Of a stretch of DNA of 64,000 nucleotides, positions 7,883 through 17,426 are shown piece by piece; the stretch's first letter is position 1; each line of letters opens with the position of its first letter. The position numbers and the translations under genes were made by a program. The notes below the pieces were generated by a model that did not search any database, was not told the origin of the DNA, and saw only the letters and a list, made by a program, of their open reading frames with translations. Origin of the DNA: Collinsella aerofaciens (lineage in GTDB: Bacteria > Actinomycetota > Coriobacteriia > Coriobacteriales > Coriobacteriaceae); assembly GCF_015546965.1 (NCBI RefSeq), contig NZ_JADMUF010000002.1:282278-346277 (forward strand). The letters are read 5' to 3'.

Positions 7883-8688
7883 AAGTTCTCTCCTTTTGTC
7901 ACAGTCCACCATTGGCAAGGGTTCAGTATTTTAATCGCATGACGGGGGTCGACCCCGGCGTCAACTGCAGAGTTCATCAATATATCAACGAACGGCTCCT
8001 CGGAGCGGTCGTGGCCGAGCAGAATCACGCTCAGTCCGCGCAGGGCAAGGTCCTGCGCCACGTGGTAGCCCGCCTCGCCCGTCACAATAACATCTGCGCC
8101 TGCGGCGATGGCAAGCTCTCCAAAATCGCCGAGGGAGCCGCCCAGAATGGCGACGGTGCGGCACGGGCGCTCGGCATCGCCCCATACGCGCGGGTCGCTG
8201 CCGAGCGCCGTGGCGGCACGGTTGGCGAAATCACACAGGTTGCAGGCGTCGTGGAGGGTCGCGAGCGCGCCCAGACCGGTGAGCTCAGGCTCGTCCACAT
8301 GCTCCAGCGAGCTCATGGGCTCAGCGCCCAGCAACTCACTCAGGCGAACGCGCGCTTCGTGCGAGCGGTCCAGGTTGGTATGGAGCGAGATAATGCTCAC
8401 GCCGCAACGAGCTGCCTCGTACAGCGCAGCGCTACACTGTGGGCGCGCGGAATCGGCCGGACAAAAGGCCTCGGGCGCTTTGATGTAGATGGGATGATGC
8501 GTCAGCAGCACGTTGGCGCCGGCCTCGAGAGCGCGGCGTACGTTGGCCTCGGTCGCGTCGAGCGCGCAGGCAACACCGCGGATCTCTGCAGCGGGATTGC
8601 CCACAGATAGCCCAACATGATCCCAGCCCTCGGCATCCGCCTTTGGGTAGCGTGACAGCAGCGCACGTTCAAGCTCGGCGACGATCAT
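7879..8688 (-). CDS. Nif3-like dinuclear metal-binding protein
   Basis: 269 residues, NIF3/YqfO/YbgI family. Metal ligands are visible in LTHHPIYIK and near the C-terminus in LLGHDRSEEPF; GEAGYHVAQDL is also typical. Members are cytoplasmic hexamers with two metal ions; the function is uncertain, with GTP cyclohydrolase-like hydrolase activity proposed. It overlaps the cysteine desulfurase stop by 4 nt and the next gene start by 4 nt, so it is part of one transcript. Confidence 0.9.
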   Translation of the reverse strand: MIVAELERALLSRYPKADAEGWDHVGLSVGNPAAEIRGVACALDATEANVRRALEAGANVLLTHHPIYIKAPEAFCPADSARPQCSAALYEAARCGVSIISLHTNLDRSHEARVRLSELLGAEPMSSLEHVDEPELTGLGALATLHDACNLCDFANRAATALGSDPRVWGDAERPCRTVAILGGSLGDFGELAIAAGADVIVTGEAGYHVAQDLALRGLSVILLGHDRSEEPFVDILMNSAVDAGVDPRHAIKILNPCQWWTVTKGENL

Positions 8689-9863
8689 GCGGCACCTACG
8701 ATCGAGAGCAGCGTCTGGGCAAAGTCGTCCAGATCGCCCGGATTCACGCGGTCATCGAAGGAAATACGCAGTGCGCCCAGCGCCTGCTCGCGACCGATGC
8801 CCATGGCGCTGAGCACGTGGCTCGGATCCATGTTGCCGCTCGAGCAAGCCGATCCGGCCGAAACCTCAAAGCCGGCGGCATCGAGCTTGATGATGAGCTC
8901 CTCGGAGTCCATGCCGTCGACGTAGATCGAAACCATGCCCGGCAGACGATCTGCCTGCGCGTAGTCGCCCATCGTAGCGTGAATGCGAGGATGGGCCGTA
9001 AGTGTGGCGTAGAGCTTATCGGACAGGGCCTGCAGCATCGCGCGCTCCCGGCCTACATTCGGCAGCAGTACGGAAGCGGCAGCGGCAAAAGCCAGCTGCG
9101 TGCGCAGATCCTGCGTACCGGCGCGACGGCCGGCTTCCTGTCCACCGCCAAAGATTCGGGGGCGCAGCGGCGTGCGGTTCTTAAGGTAGAGCGCACCGGA
9201 TGCCACGGGGCCGCCGATCTTGTGCGCGGCAACGGTCATGGCATCGACGCCCAGCTCGGTGACATCGAGCGGAATATGCAAGTAGCCCTGGATGGCATCG
9301 GTATGAAACAAGGCGCCGGCAGCATGTGCGGCGGCGGCCAGCTCGCGGATGGGCTGCACCACGCCGGTCTCGTTGTTGGCGACCATAATGCTCACAAGCG
9401 CCACGTCGTCGCCGAGCAGCTCCGTGAGCGCAGCGGGCTCAATGTATCCTGCGCGGCAGGGCTGTACCAGGTCGACGGTAAAGCCGGCGGCACGCAGCAG
9501 TGGCAGGTTATCCAGAATCGAATCGTGCTCGATGGCCGAAACGATGACACGATCGCGTTTGCGATCGCGCTGACGGGCGCCCTCGGCAAGACCGAGCAGC
9601 GCCAGCTGGTTGGCCTCGGTGCCGCCGTTGGTAAGGATAATCTCGGACGGGCGAACACGTACGCCAAAGCTACGGGCGATCTCGCGACGGGCAACTTCCA
9701 GGCGTGCGGCGGCCTTGCGGCCGAGCGAATGCAGCGAGTTGGGGTTGACGCCGGCAAGCTCGCTGTCGTCATATTCGCGCTGCGCAAGGAGCGCCTCGGC
9801 GCGCATGGGCGTCGAGGCGGCATAGTCAAGATTCACGGGTATGCGGTTTTGACCTGCGGTCAT
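8685..9863 (-). CDS. Cysteine desulfurase (NifS/IscS type)
   Basis: 392 residues. A PLP enzyme that takes sulfur from cysteine for Fe-S clusters or thio-modified tRNA. The PLP lysine is in TVAAHKIGGP, the substrate His in FHTDAIQGYLH, and the active Cys loop is SAGSACSSGN, close in length to group I enzymes. The start NLDYAASTPM is standard. No IscU or MnmA gene is adjacent, so its acceptor is not shown here. It sits between rpe and Nif3 with a 4-nt downstream overlap. Confidence 0.92.
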   Translation of the reverse strand: MTAGQNRIPVNLDYAASTPMRAEALLAQREYDDSELAGVNPNSLHSLGRKAAARLEVARREIARSFGVRVRPSEIILTNGGTEANQLALLGLAEGARQRDRKRDRVIVSAIEHDSILDNLPLLRAAGFTVDLVQPCRAGYIEPAALTELLGDDVALVSIMVANNETGVVQPIRELAAAAHAAGALFHTDAIQGYLHIPLDVTELGVDAMTVAAHKIGGPVASGALYLKNRTPLRPRIFGGGQEAGRRAGTQDLRTQLAFAAAASVLLPNVGRERAMLQALSDKLYATLTAHPRIHATMGDYAQADRLPGMVSIYVDGMDSEELIIKLDAAGFEVSAGSACSSGNMDPSHVLSAMGIGREQALGALRISFDDRVNPGDLDDFAQTLLSIVGAA

Positions 9864-9869
9864 AAGGGT

Positions 9870-10541
9870 TTATGCCTCCTGTGCAGCCTCGTTGCCCAGC
9901 TTCTGCAGCAGCGCAACCTCGGCAGCGGGATCTTCGGACTTAAATACGGCGGAGCCGGCTACGAGCACGTTGGCGCCGGCCTTGACGACGTCTGCGATGT
10001 TCTTGGAAGAAATACCACCGTCGACCTCGATGAGGGGCGAAACGCCGTGACGCTCGCACATGGCCGTAAGCTCGTGCAGTTTGGCGATGGTACCGGGGAT
10101 AAAGCTCTGGCCGCCAAAGCCAGGGTTTACGCTCATCAACAGCACCATATCCACGACGTCGATGATGCTCTCGAGTACGCAGACGGGGGTGGCGGGGTTG
10201 AGCACCACGCCGGCCTTGACGCCGCGCTGCTGCAGATGCGTGAGCGTGCGGTGCAGGTGCGTGGAAGCCTCGTAGTGCACGGTGATCATATCGGCGCCGG
10301 CGTCGGCGTACCAATCGACCGTCTCGTCGGGGTTCGACACCATCAGGTGCGCGTCGACCGGCACGTCGGTGGAGCGCTTGACGGCCTTAAGGATGTCAAC
10401 GCCAAAGGTCAGGTTGCCGGTAAAGTGACCGTCCATGACGTCGAAGTGCACGTAGTCGGCACCGGCGATCTTGTTGAGCTCGCCCTTGAGGTTGGCCATG
10501 TCGGCCGAAAGGACGGACGGAGCGATTTTGATGGAACCCAT
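9870..10541 (-). CDS. rpe: Ribulose-phosphate 3-epimerase
   Basis: 223 residues, a complete TIM barrel that interconverts ribulose-5-phosphate and xylulose-5-phosphate in the pentose phosphate pathway. Metal and substrate residues are in IAPSVLSAD (residues 6-14), VHFDVMDGHF, VDAHLMV, NPGFGGQSF and EVDGGI. An AAAGG-type ribosome site precedes ATG 10541. It is 18 nt downstream of gpsA on the same strand. Confidence 0.96.
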   Translation of the reverse strand: MGSIKIAPSVLSADMANLKGELNKIAGADYVHFDVMDGHFTGNLTFGVDILKAVKRSTDVPVDAHLMVSNPDETVDWYADAGADMITVHYEASTHLHRTLTHLQQRGVKAGVVLNPATPVCVLESIIDVVDMVLLMSVNPGFGGQSFIPGTIAKLHELTAMCERHGVSPLIEVDGGISSKNIADVVKAGANVLVAGSAVFKSEDPAAEVALLQKLGNEAAQEA

Positions 10542-10559
10542 GGTAGTAGCCTTTCTGCG

Positions 10560-11567
10560 CTAGTCAGCGAGTCCGTAGAACTCTTGAGAGGGGACGCGGT
10601 CGGTAAGAATCTCGAGTGCCCTATCCAAAGTAACACCGTTGTAGAGCGTTTGCTCCACGGCAAAGGTGAGCGGGATGTCTACGCCCAGTGAACGGGCGAG
10701 TTCGCTGACGCTGCGGGCCGCGACGGCACCCTCGACCACCATATGCGTGCGCGCCTGGTACTCGTCGAGCGACACGCCGTGGGCGAACTCGTAGCCAAAG
10801 GTGCGGTTGCGCGAATGCTCCGAAGTGCAGGTGGCGATAAGGTCGCCCATACCGGCAAGTCCCATGCAAGTCATGGCCTGGCCGCCGCGGGCGTGAACCA
10901 GGCGGCTGATTTCGGCCAGACCGCGCGTCATGATGAGGGCAAGCGTGTTGTCGCCCGCGCCCGAGCCGGCGGAGATGCCGCACACGATGGCGATGACGTT
11001 TTTCATGGCGCCGCAGACCTCGACGCCAGTCATGTCCTGCGACAGGTAGATGCGGAAGGCCGTGGAAAGCAGCAGCTCCTTAAAGGTCTCCCCCACCTGC
11101 TGGTCTTTACTGGCGATTACGGCGGCAGAAAGCCCGCCGCGGCAGATCTCCTCGGCATGATTGGGGCCCGAAAGCGCAGCCACACGACGCTCATTGCCGA
11201 TCTCGCTGGCGATGACCTCGCTCATGAGCAGACCGGACTCGGGCTCGATGCCCTTGGTGAGGCACAGAACCGGCGTCTCGTCAGCGATGAACGGCGCCGC
11301 CTGGTGGCAGACGTCGCGAAGGTGCGTCGAAGGCACGGCAAAGATGATGGCCTCGGCGCCGTCGAGCGCCTGGGACAGGTCCGTCGTGGCGACAACGTTT
11401 TCCGGCAGCACGTAGTCCACCAGATAGCGGGGATTACGGTGCTCGCCGTTAATGCCGGCGGCCGTCTGCTCGCTATGAGCCCACATGGTCACGCGCGCGG
11501 CTCGCGCGGCGGCAAGGCCGGCGACGGCGGTTCCCCAGGAGCCGGAGCCAATCAGCGCAACATTCAT
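10560..11567 (-). CDS. gpsA: Glycerol-3-phosphate dehydrogenase [NAD(P)+]
   Basis: 335 residues. Reduces dihydroxyacetone phosphate to sn-glycerol-3-phosphate for phospholipid synthesis. The Rossmann motif GSGSWGT is at residues 7-13, then the signature LTKGIEPESG, the catalytic Lys in GAMKNVIAI and GLAGMGDLIATC. It lies directly after plsY, which uses its product, so the pair supplies lysophosphatidic acid; plsC, which acts next, is upstream in the same run. Confidence 0.96.
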   Translation of the reverse strand: MNVALIGSGSWGTAVAGLAAARAARVTMWAHSEQTAAGINGEHRNPRYLVDYVLPENVVATTDLSQALDGAEAIIFAVPSTHLRDVCHQAAPFIADETPVLCLTKGIEPESGLLMSEVIASEIGNERRVAALSGPNHAEEICRGGLSAAVIASKDQQVGETFKELLLSTAFRIYLSQDMTGVEVCGAMKNVIAIVCGISAGSGAGDNTLALIMTRGLAEISRLVHARGGQAMTCMGLAGMGDLIATCTSEHSRNRTFGYEFAHGVSLDEYQARTHMVVEGAVAARSVSELARSLGVDIPLTFAVEQTLYNGVTLDRALEILTDRVPSQEFYGLAD

Positions 11568-11576
11568 GACTCTCTC

Positions 11577-12260
11577 CTACTTATCGTCGGGCTCGGTGAC
11601 GCGCTTGGTAAACGAGAGCTTGGACTCCTTACCGGCCATGAGCTTTTGGATATTCGAGCGATGGGCCCACACCACGGTGATGCCAATCATCGCCATATAA
11701 AACTTGAGGCCCAGGCTGCTGTACGGAAAGACCGCGCAGGCAGCGATGGGAAGACCGATGGCGGCGGCAAGCGAGCCTACCGACACGTACTTGGTGATGG
11801 CAACGGCCACGATAAACATGCCCAGCAGCGACAGGCCAATGGGCCAGTACCAGGCAAGAATCACGCCCAAGCCCACGGCGATACCCTTACCGCCGTGGAA
11901 GTTAAGGTAGGGAGAAAAGATGTGACCCCACACGGCAGCCAGGCAAATGACGCCGAGCATCCAGTCGCCGGCGGCACCGGGAGCCATGATGCTCACGGGG
12001 AAGCCATAGCCCACGCTCGCGATGAGCGGACGCGCGATAAGGACGCAGATGGCGCCCTTAAGGCAGTCGAGCAGCAGCGTGAGCGCGGCCACCTTGGGGC
12101 CGGCCACGCGCAGCGCGTTGGTGGTGCCGATGTTGCCGGAGCCCGCCTTGCGAATGTCCGTGTGGTTGAACACGCGGCCCAGGATCAGGCCAAACGGAAT
12201 CGCTCCGATAAAGAACGAGACCACGGCGCAGATGGCGGTCAGCAGGATCGGATTAAGCAT
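11577..12260 (-). CDS. plsY: Acyl-phosphate:glycerol-3-phosphate acyltransferase
   Basis: 227 residues, integral membrane, about five to six helices. Transfers an acyl group from acyl-phosphate to glycerol-3-phosphate. Motifs: GSGNIGTTNALRV near residue 40 and NFHGGKGIAVGLG. ATG 12260 has AAGGAG 7 nt upstream and overlaps the end of der by 8 nt; a longer frame to 12359 lies within der and is not used. The C-terminal tail (KRVTEPDDK) is charged. Confidence 0.95.
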   Translation of the reverse strand: MLNPILLTAICAVVSFFIGAIPFGLILGRVFNHTDIRKAGSGNIGTTNALRVAGPKVAALTLLLDCLKGAICVLIARPLIASVGYGFPVSIMAPGAAGDWMLGVICLAAVWGHIFSPYLNFHGGKGIAVGLGVILAWYWPIGLSLLGMFIVAVAITKYVSVGSLAAAIGLPIAACAVFPYSSLGLKFYMAMIGITVVWAHRSNIQKLMAGKESKLSFTKRVTEPDDK

Positions 12261-13587
12261 CCTTTTGCTCCTTCTTCCTAAAGAAGAGTCGAATGGGCGT
12301 ACCGGAAAAATCGAAGGTCGAGCGCATGCGGTTCTCCACGTAGCGCTGGTAGGTGTCATTGACCAGGTCGCTGTGGTTGACGAAGAACGTGAACGTCGGC
12401 GGATTGACGCCCGTCTGGGTCACGTAGTGCATGCGCAGGCGGCGTTTGCCGTCCACTACGGTGTGGCCAAACTCGCGCAGGTCGGTGAGGAACGTGTTGA
12501 GGCGCGAGGTACTGATCTTTTGCGAGCGCGTCTTCTCGGCAGCGTCGACCATCGCCCAGATCTTCTCGACGCTGCGGCCGGTCAGGGCAGAGATGCGCAG
12601 GTACTGGGCCCAGGGAGCCATGACGCCCAGACGGCGGTCGACGGTCTCCATGCAGGCCTCGCGCTTGCGGTCATCGTCGAGCAGGTCCCACTTGTTGAGC
12701 AGCACCACGATGGCGCAGCCGCGCTCGATGGCAAGACCCATGACCTTCTGGTCCTGCTCGGTAACGCCCACGGAGGAGTCGACGACGAGCAGCGCCACGT
12801 CGGCGCGGTCGATGGCGCGCAGGCCACGGACCATGGAGTAGTACTCGATGTTCTCGTACACGGTGCTCTTCTTGCGAATGCCCGCGGTGTCGACCATGCG
12901 GTAGTGCTTGCCGTCGCGCTCGACGACGGTATCGATGGCATCGCGCGTGGTGCCGGCAATGTTCGACACGATGGAGCGGTCGGCTCCCAGGATGCGGTTG
13001 AACAGCGACGACTTACCGGCGTTGGGGCGGCCGATAATGGCCACGTTGAGCGCGTCGGGGAACTCGTCGGCGACCTCGTCCTCCTCCTCGGGGAGCAGGG
13101 CCACGATATCGTCGAGCAGGTCGCCCGTGCCGTGGCCGTGCAGAGCCGACAGCGGCGTGGGCTCACCGATGCCGAGCGAATAGAACTCCCAGATGTTGTC
13201 GTTCTCGCGATCGGGGTTGTCGAGCTTGTTCACCAGCAGAAAGACCGGCTTGTCTGAGCGCTTGAGCATGCGGGCGACCGACTCGTCCTCCTCGGTGACG
13301 CCGGTGCGGCCGTCGACCACAAACAGGATGACGGCGGCTTCCTCGGCGGCGGCGAGTGCCTGGTCACGGATGGACGTGGCAAAGACGTCGTCGCTCTTGA
13401 GCGGCTCGATACCGCCCGTGTCGACGATGGTGAACTCGCGGCCGTTCCAATCGGCCGTGTGATACGAGCGGTCGCGCGTGACGCCGCGGGACTCATGGAC
13501 GATGGCGTCGGAGGTCTGGGCCAGGCGGTTAACGAGCGTGGACTTGCCCACGTTGGGGCGTCCGACGACGGCGACGATAGGTTTCAT
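12253..13587 (-). CDS. der: Ribosome biogenesis GTPase Der
   Basis: 444 residues with two tandem GTPase domains and a C-terminal KH-like domain. G1 motifs are GRPNVGKST (residues 9-17) and GRPNAGKSS in the second domain; DTGG and DTAG G3 motifs and NKLD/NKWD G4 motifs are seen. Der acts in 50S subunit assembly. ATG 13587 gives the canonical start MKPIVAVVGRPN with GGAGAG upstream; the in-frame extension to 13758 lacks family similarity. Confidence 0.96.
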   Translation of the reverse strand: MKPIVAVVGRPNVGKSTLVNRLAQTSDAIVHESRGVTRDRSYHTADWNGREFTIVDTGGIEPLKSDDVFATSIRDQALAAAEEAAVILFVVDGRTGVTEEDESVARMLKRSDKPVFLLVNKLDNPDRENDNIWEFYSLGIGEPTPLSALHGHGTGDLLDDIVALLPEEEDEVADEFPDALNVAIIGRPNAGKSSLFNRILGADRSIVSNIAGTTRDAIDTVVERDGKHYRMVDTAGIRKKSTVYENIEYYSMVRGLRAIDRADVALLVVDSSVGVTEQDQKVMGLAIERGCAIVVLLNKWDLLDDDRKREACMETVDRRLGVMAPWAQYLRISALTGRSVEKIWAMVDAAEKTRSQKISTSRLNTFLTDLREFGHTVVDGKRRLRMHYVTQTGVNPPTFTFFVNHSDLVNDTYQRYVENRMRSTFDFSGTPIRLFFRKKEQKDA

Positions 13588-13597
13588 CTGCTCTCCT

Positions 13598-15040
13598 TTA
13601 ATGGGTGGGGTCAGTGGAAATAGTGGAGTCGGCAGGCACAATGCCAAGGATGTGCTCCAGGGTATCGAGCAGCTCATGCGGCATGGTCGACACCACATGA
13701 ACCTCGGCACCGCGACTGGTAAGGCTTGCGAGTAAATCGTCACGATGATACTCGTCAAGCGTCATGCCGTCAGCGTTGAACATGAGCTTAGGCACAAAGA
13801 GCATAACCCCTGACAGGTCTTGCGGCAGCTGCTCAAGGATATCGCTCGCGACGATGAGGCCGGTCACGTCCACGTTGCCGCCGAAGTAGCGGTTTTTGAT
13901 GGCCGTGACGGTGCCGGCAAGGCCCTGTGGAGACTCCACGAAGCGCGCCACGGTATCGCGTGCGCTGGCGCCCGAAAGACATACCAGGCGCTGGTCGCGG
14001 GCGGTCATAGCCTTGCGAACGCTGGCAAGGCGCTCGGCGTCGGCGGCAAGAACATCGTCTGTCTCGTCCAGATACGAGCGGATCATGCCGATGCCGTCGT
14101 AGTACTGCGGGTAGCCGTCGTAGAAATCGGCCTCGGGAGGCTCGATGCCGGCGTCCAGGTAGAACTCATCGCTCATCTGAAAGGTGTGGCGGCCAAAGCG
14201 CTCGTACGCGCGGTCCTGGAAGGGTCGGATCATGGCGATAGTCTCGCGCGCCAGCTCGGGCTTGTCGCTGTAGGACCAGCTAAAGCGATTTTGGTGCTTG
14301 GTAAAGCCGAGCGGCACGATGCCCAGGCTCGTGATCTGTTCGTGCTCCTCGCAAAAGCGCAGGGTCTTTTCCAGCTCCTCGCCGTCGTTCATGCCGGGGC
14401 ACAAAACGATCTGCGCGTGAATCTCGATGCCGGCGGCCATGATGGCCTCAAGCACGTCCATGCCGCGCTGGGCGTTGCGGCCCATCATTCGGCGGCGGAC
14501 GTCGGGGCTCACGGCGTGGACCGACACGTTCATCGGACTCATGTTGCGATTGATAACGTTTTGCACGTCCTCGTCGGAAAGGTTCGTGAGCGTGACAAAG
14601 TTGCCCTGCAAAAAGCTCAGGCGATAGTCGTCATCGCGGATGTAGAGCGTGGAGCGACCGCCCTTGGGCAGCATGGTCATAAAGCAGAACACGCAGGCGT
14701 TTACGCAGGTACGCATGCCGTCAAAGATGGGGCCGTCGAACTCAAGGCCCCAGTCCTCTCCCGGGAAGCGGTCGAGCTCCACGGGGGTGACAGTGCCGTC
14801 GCGCGGATCGAATACCTCCAGCTCGACGGTGTCGTCATCTGCCTCCCAGAGCCACACGATCATATCGGTCAGCCGCTCGCCGTTGACCGTGAGCACGCGC
14901 ATGCCCGGCTCGATACCCACATCCCATGCGGGCGATTCGGGACGCACGTTTTTAACGAGCGCGCCCTCACCCGGCTCGGGGTCGCGGCTGCGCCCGTAAT
15001 CGGCCAACTCGGCGGCGTATGCGGGTACGGTCTGGTCCAT
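13598..15040 (-). CDS. DUF512 radical-SAM-like protein with PDZ domain
   Basis: About 480 residues. The N-terminus is PDZ-like (ALVKNVRPESPAWDVGIEPG, about 25-45), then a radical-SAM-type cysteine cluster CVNACVFCFM around residue 110, then the DUF512 domain. This family is common next to der in Gram-positive bacteria; the function is unknown. ATG 15040 is chosen, 2 nt past the ispH stop; a TTG at 15052 is possible but sits too near the AAGGAG. Confidence 0.88.
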   Translation of the reverse strand: MDQTVPAYAAELADYGRSRDPEPGEGALVKNVRPESPAWDVGIEPGMRVLTVNGERLTDMIVWLWEADDDTVELEVFDPRDGTVTPVELDRFPGEDWGLEFDGPIFDGMRTCVNACVFCFMTMLPKGGRSTLYIRDDDYRLSFLQGNFVTLTNLSDEDVQNVINRNMSPMNVSVHAVSPDVRRRMMGRNAQRGMDVLEAIMAAGIEIHAQIVLCPGMNDGEELEKTLRFCEEHEQITSLGIVPLGFTKHQNRFSWSYSDKPELARETIAMIRPFQDRAYERFGRHTFQMSDEFYLDAGIEPPEADFYDGYPQYYDGIGMIRSYLDETDDVLAADAERLASVRKAMTARDQRLVCLSGASARDTVARFVESPQGLAGTVTAIKNRYFGGNVDVTGLIVASDILEQLPQDLSGVMLFVPKLMFNADGMTLDEYHRDDLLASLTSRGAEVHVVSTMPHELLDTLEHILGIVPADSTISTDPTH

Positions 15041-15042
15041 GA

Positions 15043-15939
15043 TTAGCGGCAAAGCTCCTTGATGCGCGCAACGGCGCGTTCGATGTGTTCTTGCGGGGTG
15101 GAGGCTCCGGCAGTGATGCCGATGTGGCGCGCGTTGGCAAACCAGGTGGCCTCAAGCTCGGAAGCTTCCTCGATATGATACGTACACGCGCAGGCGTCTG
15201 CGCAAATCTGCGCCAGGCGGCGGGTGTTGCCCGAGTTCTTGCCACCCACCACGACCATACAGTCGCAGCGGTTGGCAAGTGCGGCTGCTGCCTGTTGACG
15301 CTCACTCGTGGCAGCGCAGATCGTGTTGATCACGCGCAGCTCCTGCACGCGCGGGGTGATGGAGGCCACAACCTCGGCCAGGTTTTGCGCGGTTTGGGTG
15401 GTCTGCACAACCAGGCCCACCTTGCCCTTGAGCGGCAGCGCGTCCGCATCGGCGGCGCAGCTCACGACTTGAGCGTCATCCCCGGCGTGGCCCAGAATGC
15501 CCTCGACCTCGGGGTGGCCCGGCTCGCCCACGACGATCACGCGGTAGCCCTCGCGCACCAGGCGCTCGGCCGCCACATGAACCTTCTTCACGTAGGGGCA
15601 GGTGGCATCGACCACGGTAAGGCCGCGCTCGCGAGCGGCTTCGATGACCTGCGGCACCACACCGTGCGCGCGAATGATCACGGTGCCCGACGCGGCGTCA
15701 TCCAGGGTGTCGGCCAGGCCTACGCCTGCCTCGGCGAGCTCGCGTACCACGATGGGGTTATGGATGAGCGGACCCAGCGTGTGAACCTGAGTGCTCTCCC
15801 CCGCCTGCGGGGCGGCCGCCAATGCCATATCGAGTGCACGCTGCACGCCGTAGCAGGTGCCGGCGTGGGCAGCGATTTCGATGGTGGGGACGACTCCCTC
15901 AGCGGCGGCCGCGGCGGTATTCATGACGTTCTCACCCAT
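15043..15939 (-). CDS. ispH: 4-hydroxy-3-methylbut-2-enyl diphosphate reductase
   Basis: Last step of the MEP isoprenoid pathway, an Fe-S enzyme giving IPP and DMAPP. The three cluster cysteines are in AGTCYGVQRA, DATCPYVKKVH and NTICAATSERQ; RAHGVV, GHPEVEGI and the GGKNSGNT loop are also present. Start: ATG 15939 (MGENVMN...) or ATG 15924, which is better placed after GGTGAG; the N-terminus is Ala-rich. It overlaps no gene upstream but is only 2 nt from plsC. Confidence 0.95.
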   Translation of the reverse strand: MGENVMNTAAAAAEGVVPTIEIAAHAGTCYGVQRALDMALAAAPQAGESTQVHTLGPLIHNPIVVRELAEAGVGLADTLDDAASGTVIIRAHGVVPQVIEAARERGLTVVDATCPYVKKVHVAAERLVREGYRVIVVGEPGHPEVEGILGHAGDDAQVVSCAADADALPLKGKVGLVVQTTQTAQNLAEVVASITPRVQELRVINTICAATSERQQAAAALANRCDCMVVVGGKNSGNTRRLAQICADACACTYHIEEASELEATWFANARHIGITAGASTPQEHIERAVARIKELCR

Positions 15940-15941
15940 AG

Positions 15942-16670
15942 CTAGAACCTGCCCGGATGCTCGTCGCACAGCTCGTCGCGCATGGCGTAGACGCGATTCA
16001 TGGCCTCGGACTCAAACCAAGCCAGGCGCTCCTTACGCTTGAGCTCGGCCGGTGCATCGGAAAGCGAGATGGCCTTGCCGGCACGGATCCAGCACTTTTT
16101 GGGGCGCATTAGCTTTTTGCCCGCAGGCGTGATATCGGACCAGCCACAAATAGCGAGTGGATTAACGGGTGCCTTGCCCATCTGAGCGATGAGCGCAAAG
16201 CCGCCATGGACCTCGGGCTTGATCTCGCGCGAGCGGATGCGCGTGCCCTCGGGGAAGATCAGGACGTCCTCACCGCGCTGCAGTGCATGCTGGGCGGCAC
16301 GCAGACACTTCATGTCGGCGGTACCGCGCTCGACGGGAATGCCGCCCACGCGGCTAAAGGCCCAGCGTACGATCTTGCTCTTGGCAAACTCGGACTTAAA
16401 AATGGGGCGAATGCGGCGGCCGCCAAAGAACAGCGCCGTTTCTACAGCCAGTAACTCGGCCATCGAGGTGTGGTTGCAGATGACCACGCTGCCGTGGCCC
16501 TCCTGGCGCTCAAACAGCAGGTCGGCGTCTTCGACTTTCCAGCGCCACATGAGCTTGGAGAAGGCCCAAAGAATAGCCATGACCACGACGACGGTGCCGC
16601 GGATGAGCGCCGGGAACTCGGCGTAGGGGGCGTTGTAATAATCCTCGGGCGTCTGCTTAAACAGGCGCAT
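15942..16670 (-). CDS. plsC: 1-acyl-sn-glycerol-3-phosphate acyltransferase
   Basis: 242 residues. Adds the second acyl chain to make phosphatidic acid. One helix at about 24-41 and the acyltransferase motifs: NHTSMAE (family NHxxxxD; Glu in place of the usual Asp), GGIPVERG and FPEGTR. The Asp-to-Glu change in the catalytic box is worth noting but occurs in some homologues. It follows cmk by 3 nt. Confidence 0.9.
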   Translation of the reverse strand: MRLFKQTPEDYYNAPYAEFPALIRGTVVVVMAILWAFSKLMWRWKVEDADLLFERQEGHGSVVICNHTSMAELLAVETALFFGGRRIRPIFKSEFAKSKIVRWAFSRVGGIPVERGTADMKCLRAAQHALQRGEDVLIFPEGTRIRSREIKPEVHGGFALIAQMGKAPVNPLAICGWSDITPAGKKLMRPKKCWIRAGKAISLSDAPAELKRKERLAWFESEAMNRVYAMRDELCDEHPGRF

Positions 16671-16673
16671 GGG

Positions 16674-17360
16674 CTACCTCCTTTGGTTGATGAGGCCCTC
16701 GATAATGCGGACGACCTCATCGATGGTGTGGGCGGTGGAGTCGACGTGCACGGCGTCCTCGGCGGGCACGAGCGGCGCGACCTCGCGGCTACTGTCGAGT
16801 TTGTCGCGCTGTTTGAGGGCGTCGAGGGTCTCGTCGACCTCGGCCTCGAGTTGCTCTGCGCTGAGCGGCTGGGCGTCGTTTTGGTGGCGCTGCAGCACGC
16901 GGCGACGGGCGCGCTCACGAGGGTCGGCGGTCAGGAACACCTTGACCTGCGCGTTGGGGAACACGACGGTGCCGATGTCGCGACCCTCGGCCACGATATC
17001 GCGATCCTCGGCGGCGCGGCGCTGATGGATGAGCATGGCGGCGCGTACGCCCGGGTAGGCCGAGACCTTGGAGACGTTGGCGTCCACCTGCGGGGTACGG
17101 ATGGCAGCCGATGCGTCCGCACCGTCGATGGTCAGGCGCGTGTCCTCGCCAGTGCCGTTGGTAAAGCGGATCTCGATCTGTTCGGCGAGGGCGTCGATGG
17201 CCGCCTCGTCGTCCAGATCAATGCCGCGGTCGAGCGCGGCAAAGGTGACGGCGCGATACATGGCGCCCGTGTCGAGCTTGTTAAAGCCCAGCTGGCGGGC
17301 AATCTCCTTGGCGATGGTGGACTTGCCGGAACCGGCGGGGCCGTCGATGGCGACGATCAT
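16674..17360 (-). CDS. cmk: Cytidylate kinase
   Basis: 228 residues. Phosphorylates CMP and dCMP. P-loop IDGPAGSGKSTIAKEIA at residues 4-20, then KLDTGAMYRAVT and the acceptor-binding EGRDIGTVVFPNA. Downstream of rluB and upstream of plsC, a common order in actinobacteria. Confidence 0.96.
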   Translation of the reverse strand: MIVAIDGPAGSGKSTIAKEIARQLGFNKLDTGAMYRAVTFAALDRGIDLDDEAAIDALAEQIEIRFTNGTGEDTRLTIDGADASAAIRTPQVDANVSKVSAYPGVRAAMLIHQRRAAEDRDIVAEGRDIGTVVFPNAQVKVFLTADPRERARRRVLQRHQNDAQPLSAEQLEAEVDETLDALKQRDKLDSSREVAPLVPAEDAVHVDSTAHTIDEVVRIIEGLINQRR

Positions 17361-17426
17361 GCAATGCTTCCTTTCGGTGGTTGACGTGCTGATATGGGAC
17401 GCGGGCGCTGCTTGCTGGCGGACTGG

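Noticed and set aside
8643-10691. A 682-codon plus-strand open frame antisense to the cysteine desulfurase and rpe
   Set aside because: It is the complement of well-conserved genes in GC-rich DNA, with no ribosome site and no family similarity.
10743-12281. A 512-codon plus-strand open frame antisense to gpsA and plsY
   Set aside because: Same reason: a GC-rich shadow of real genes.
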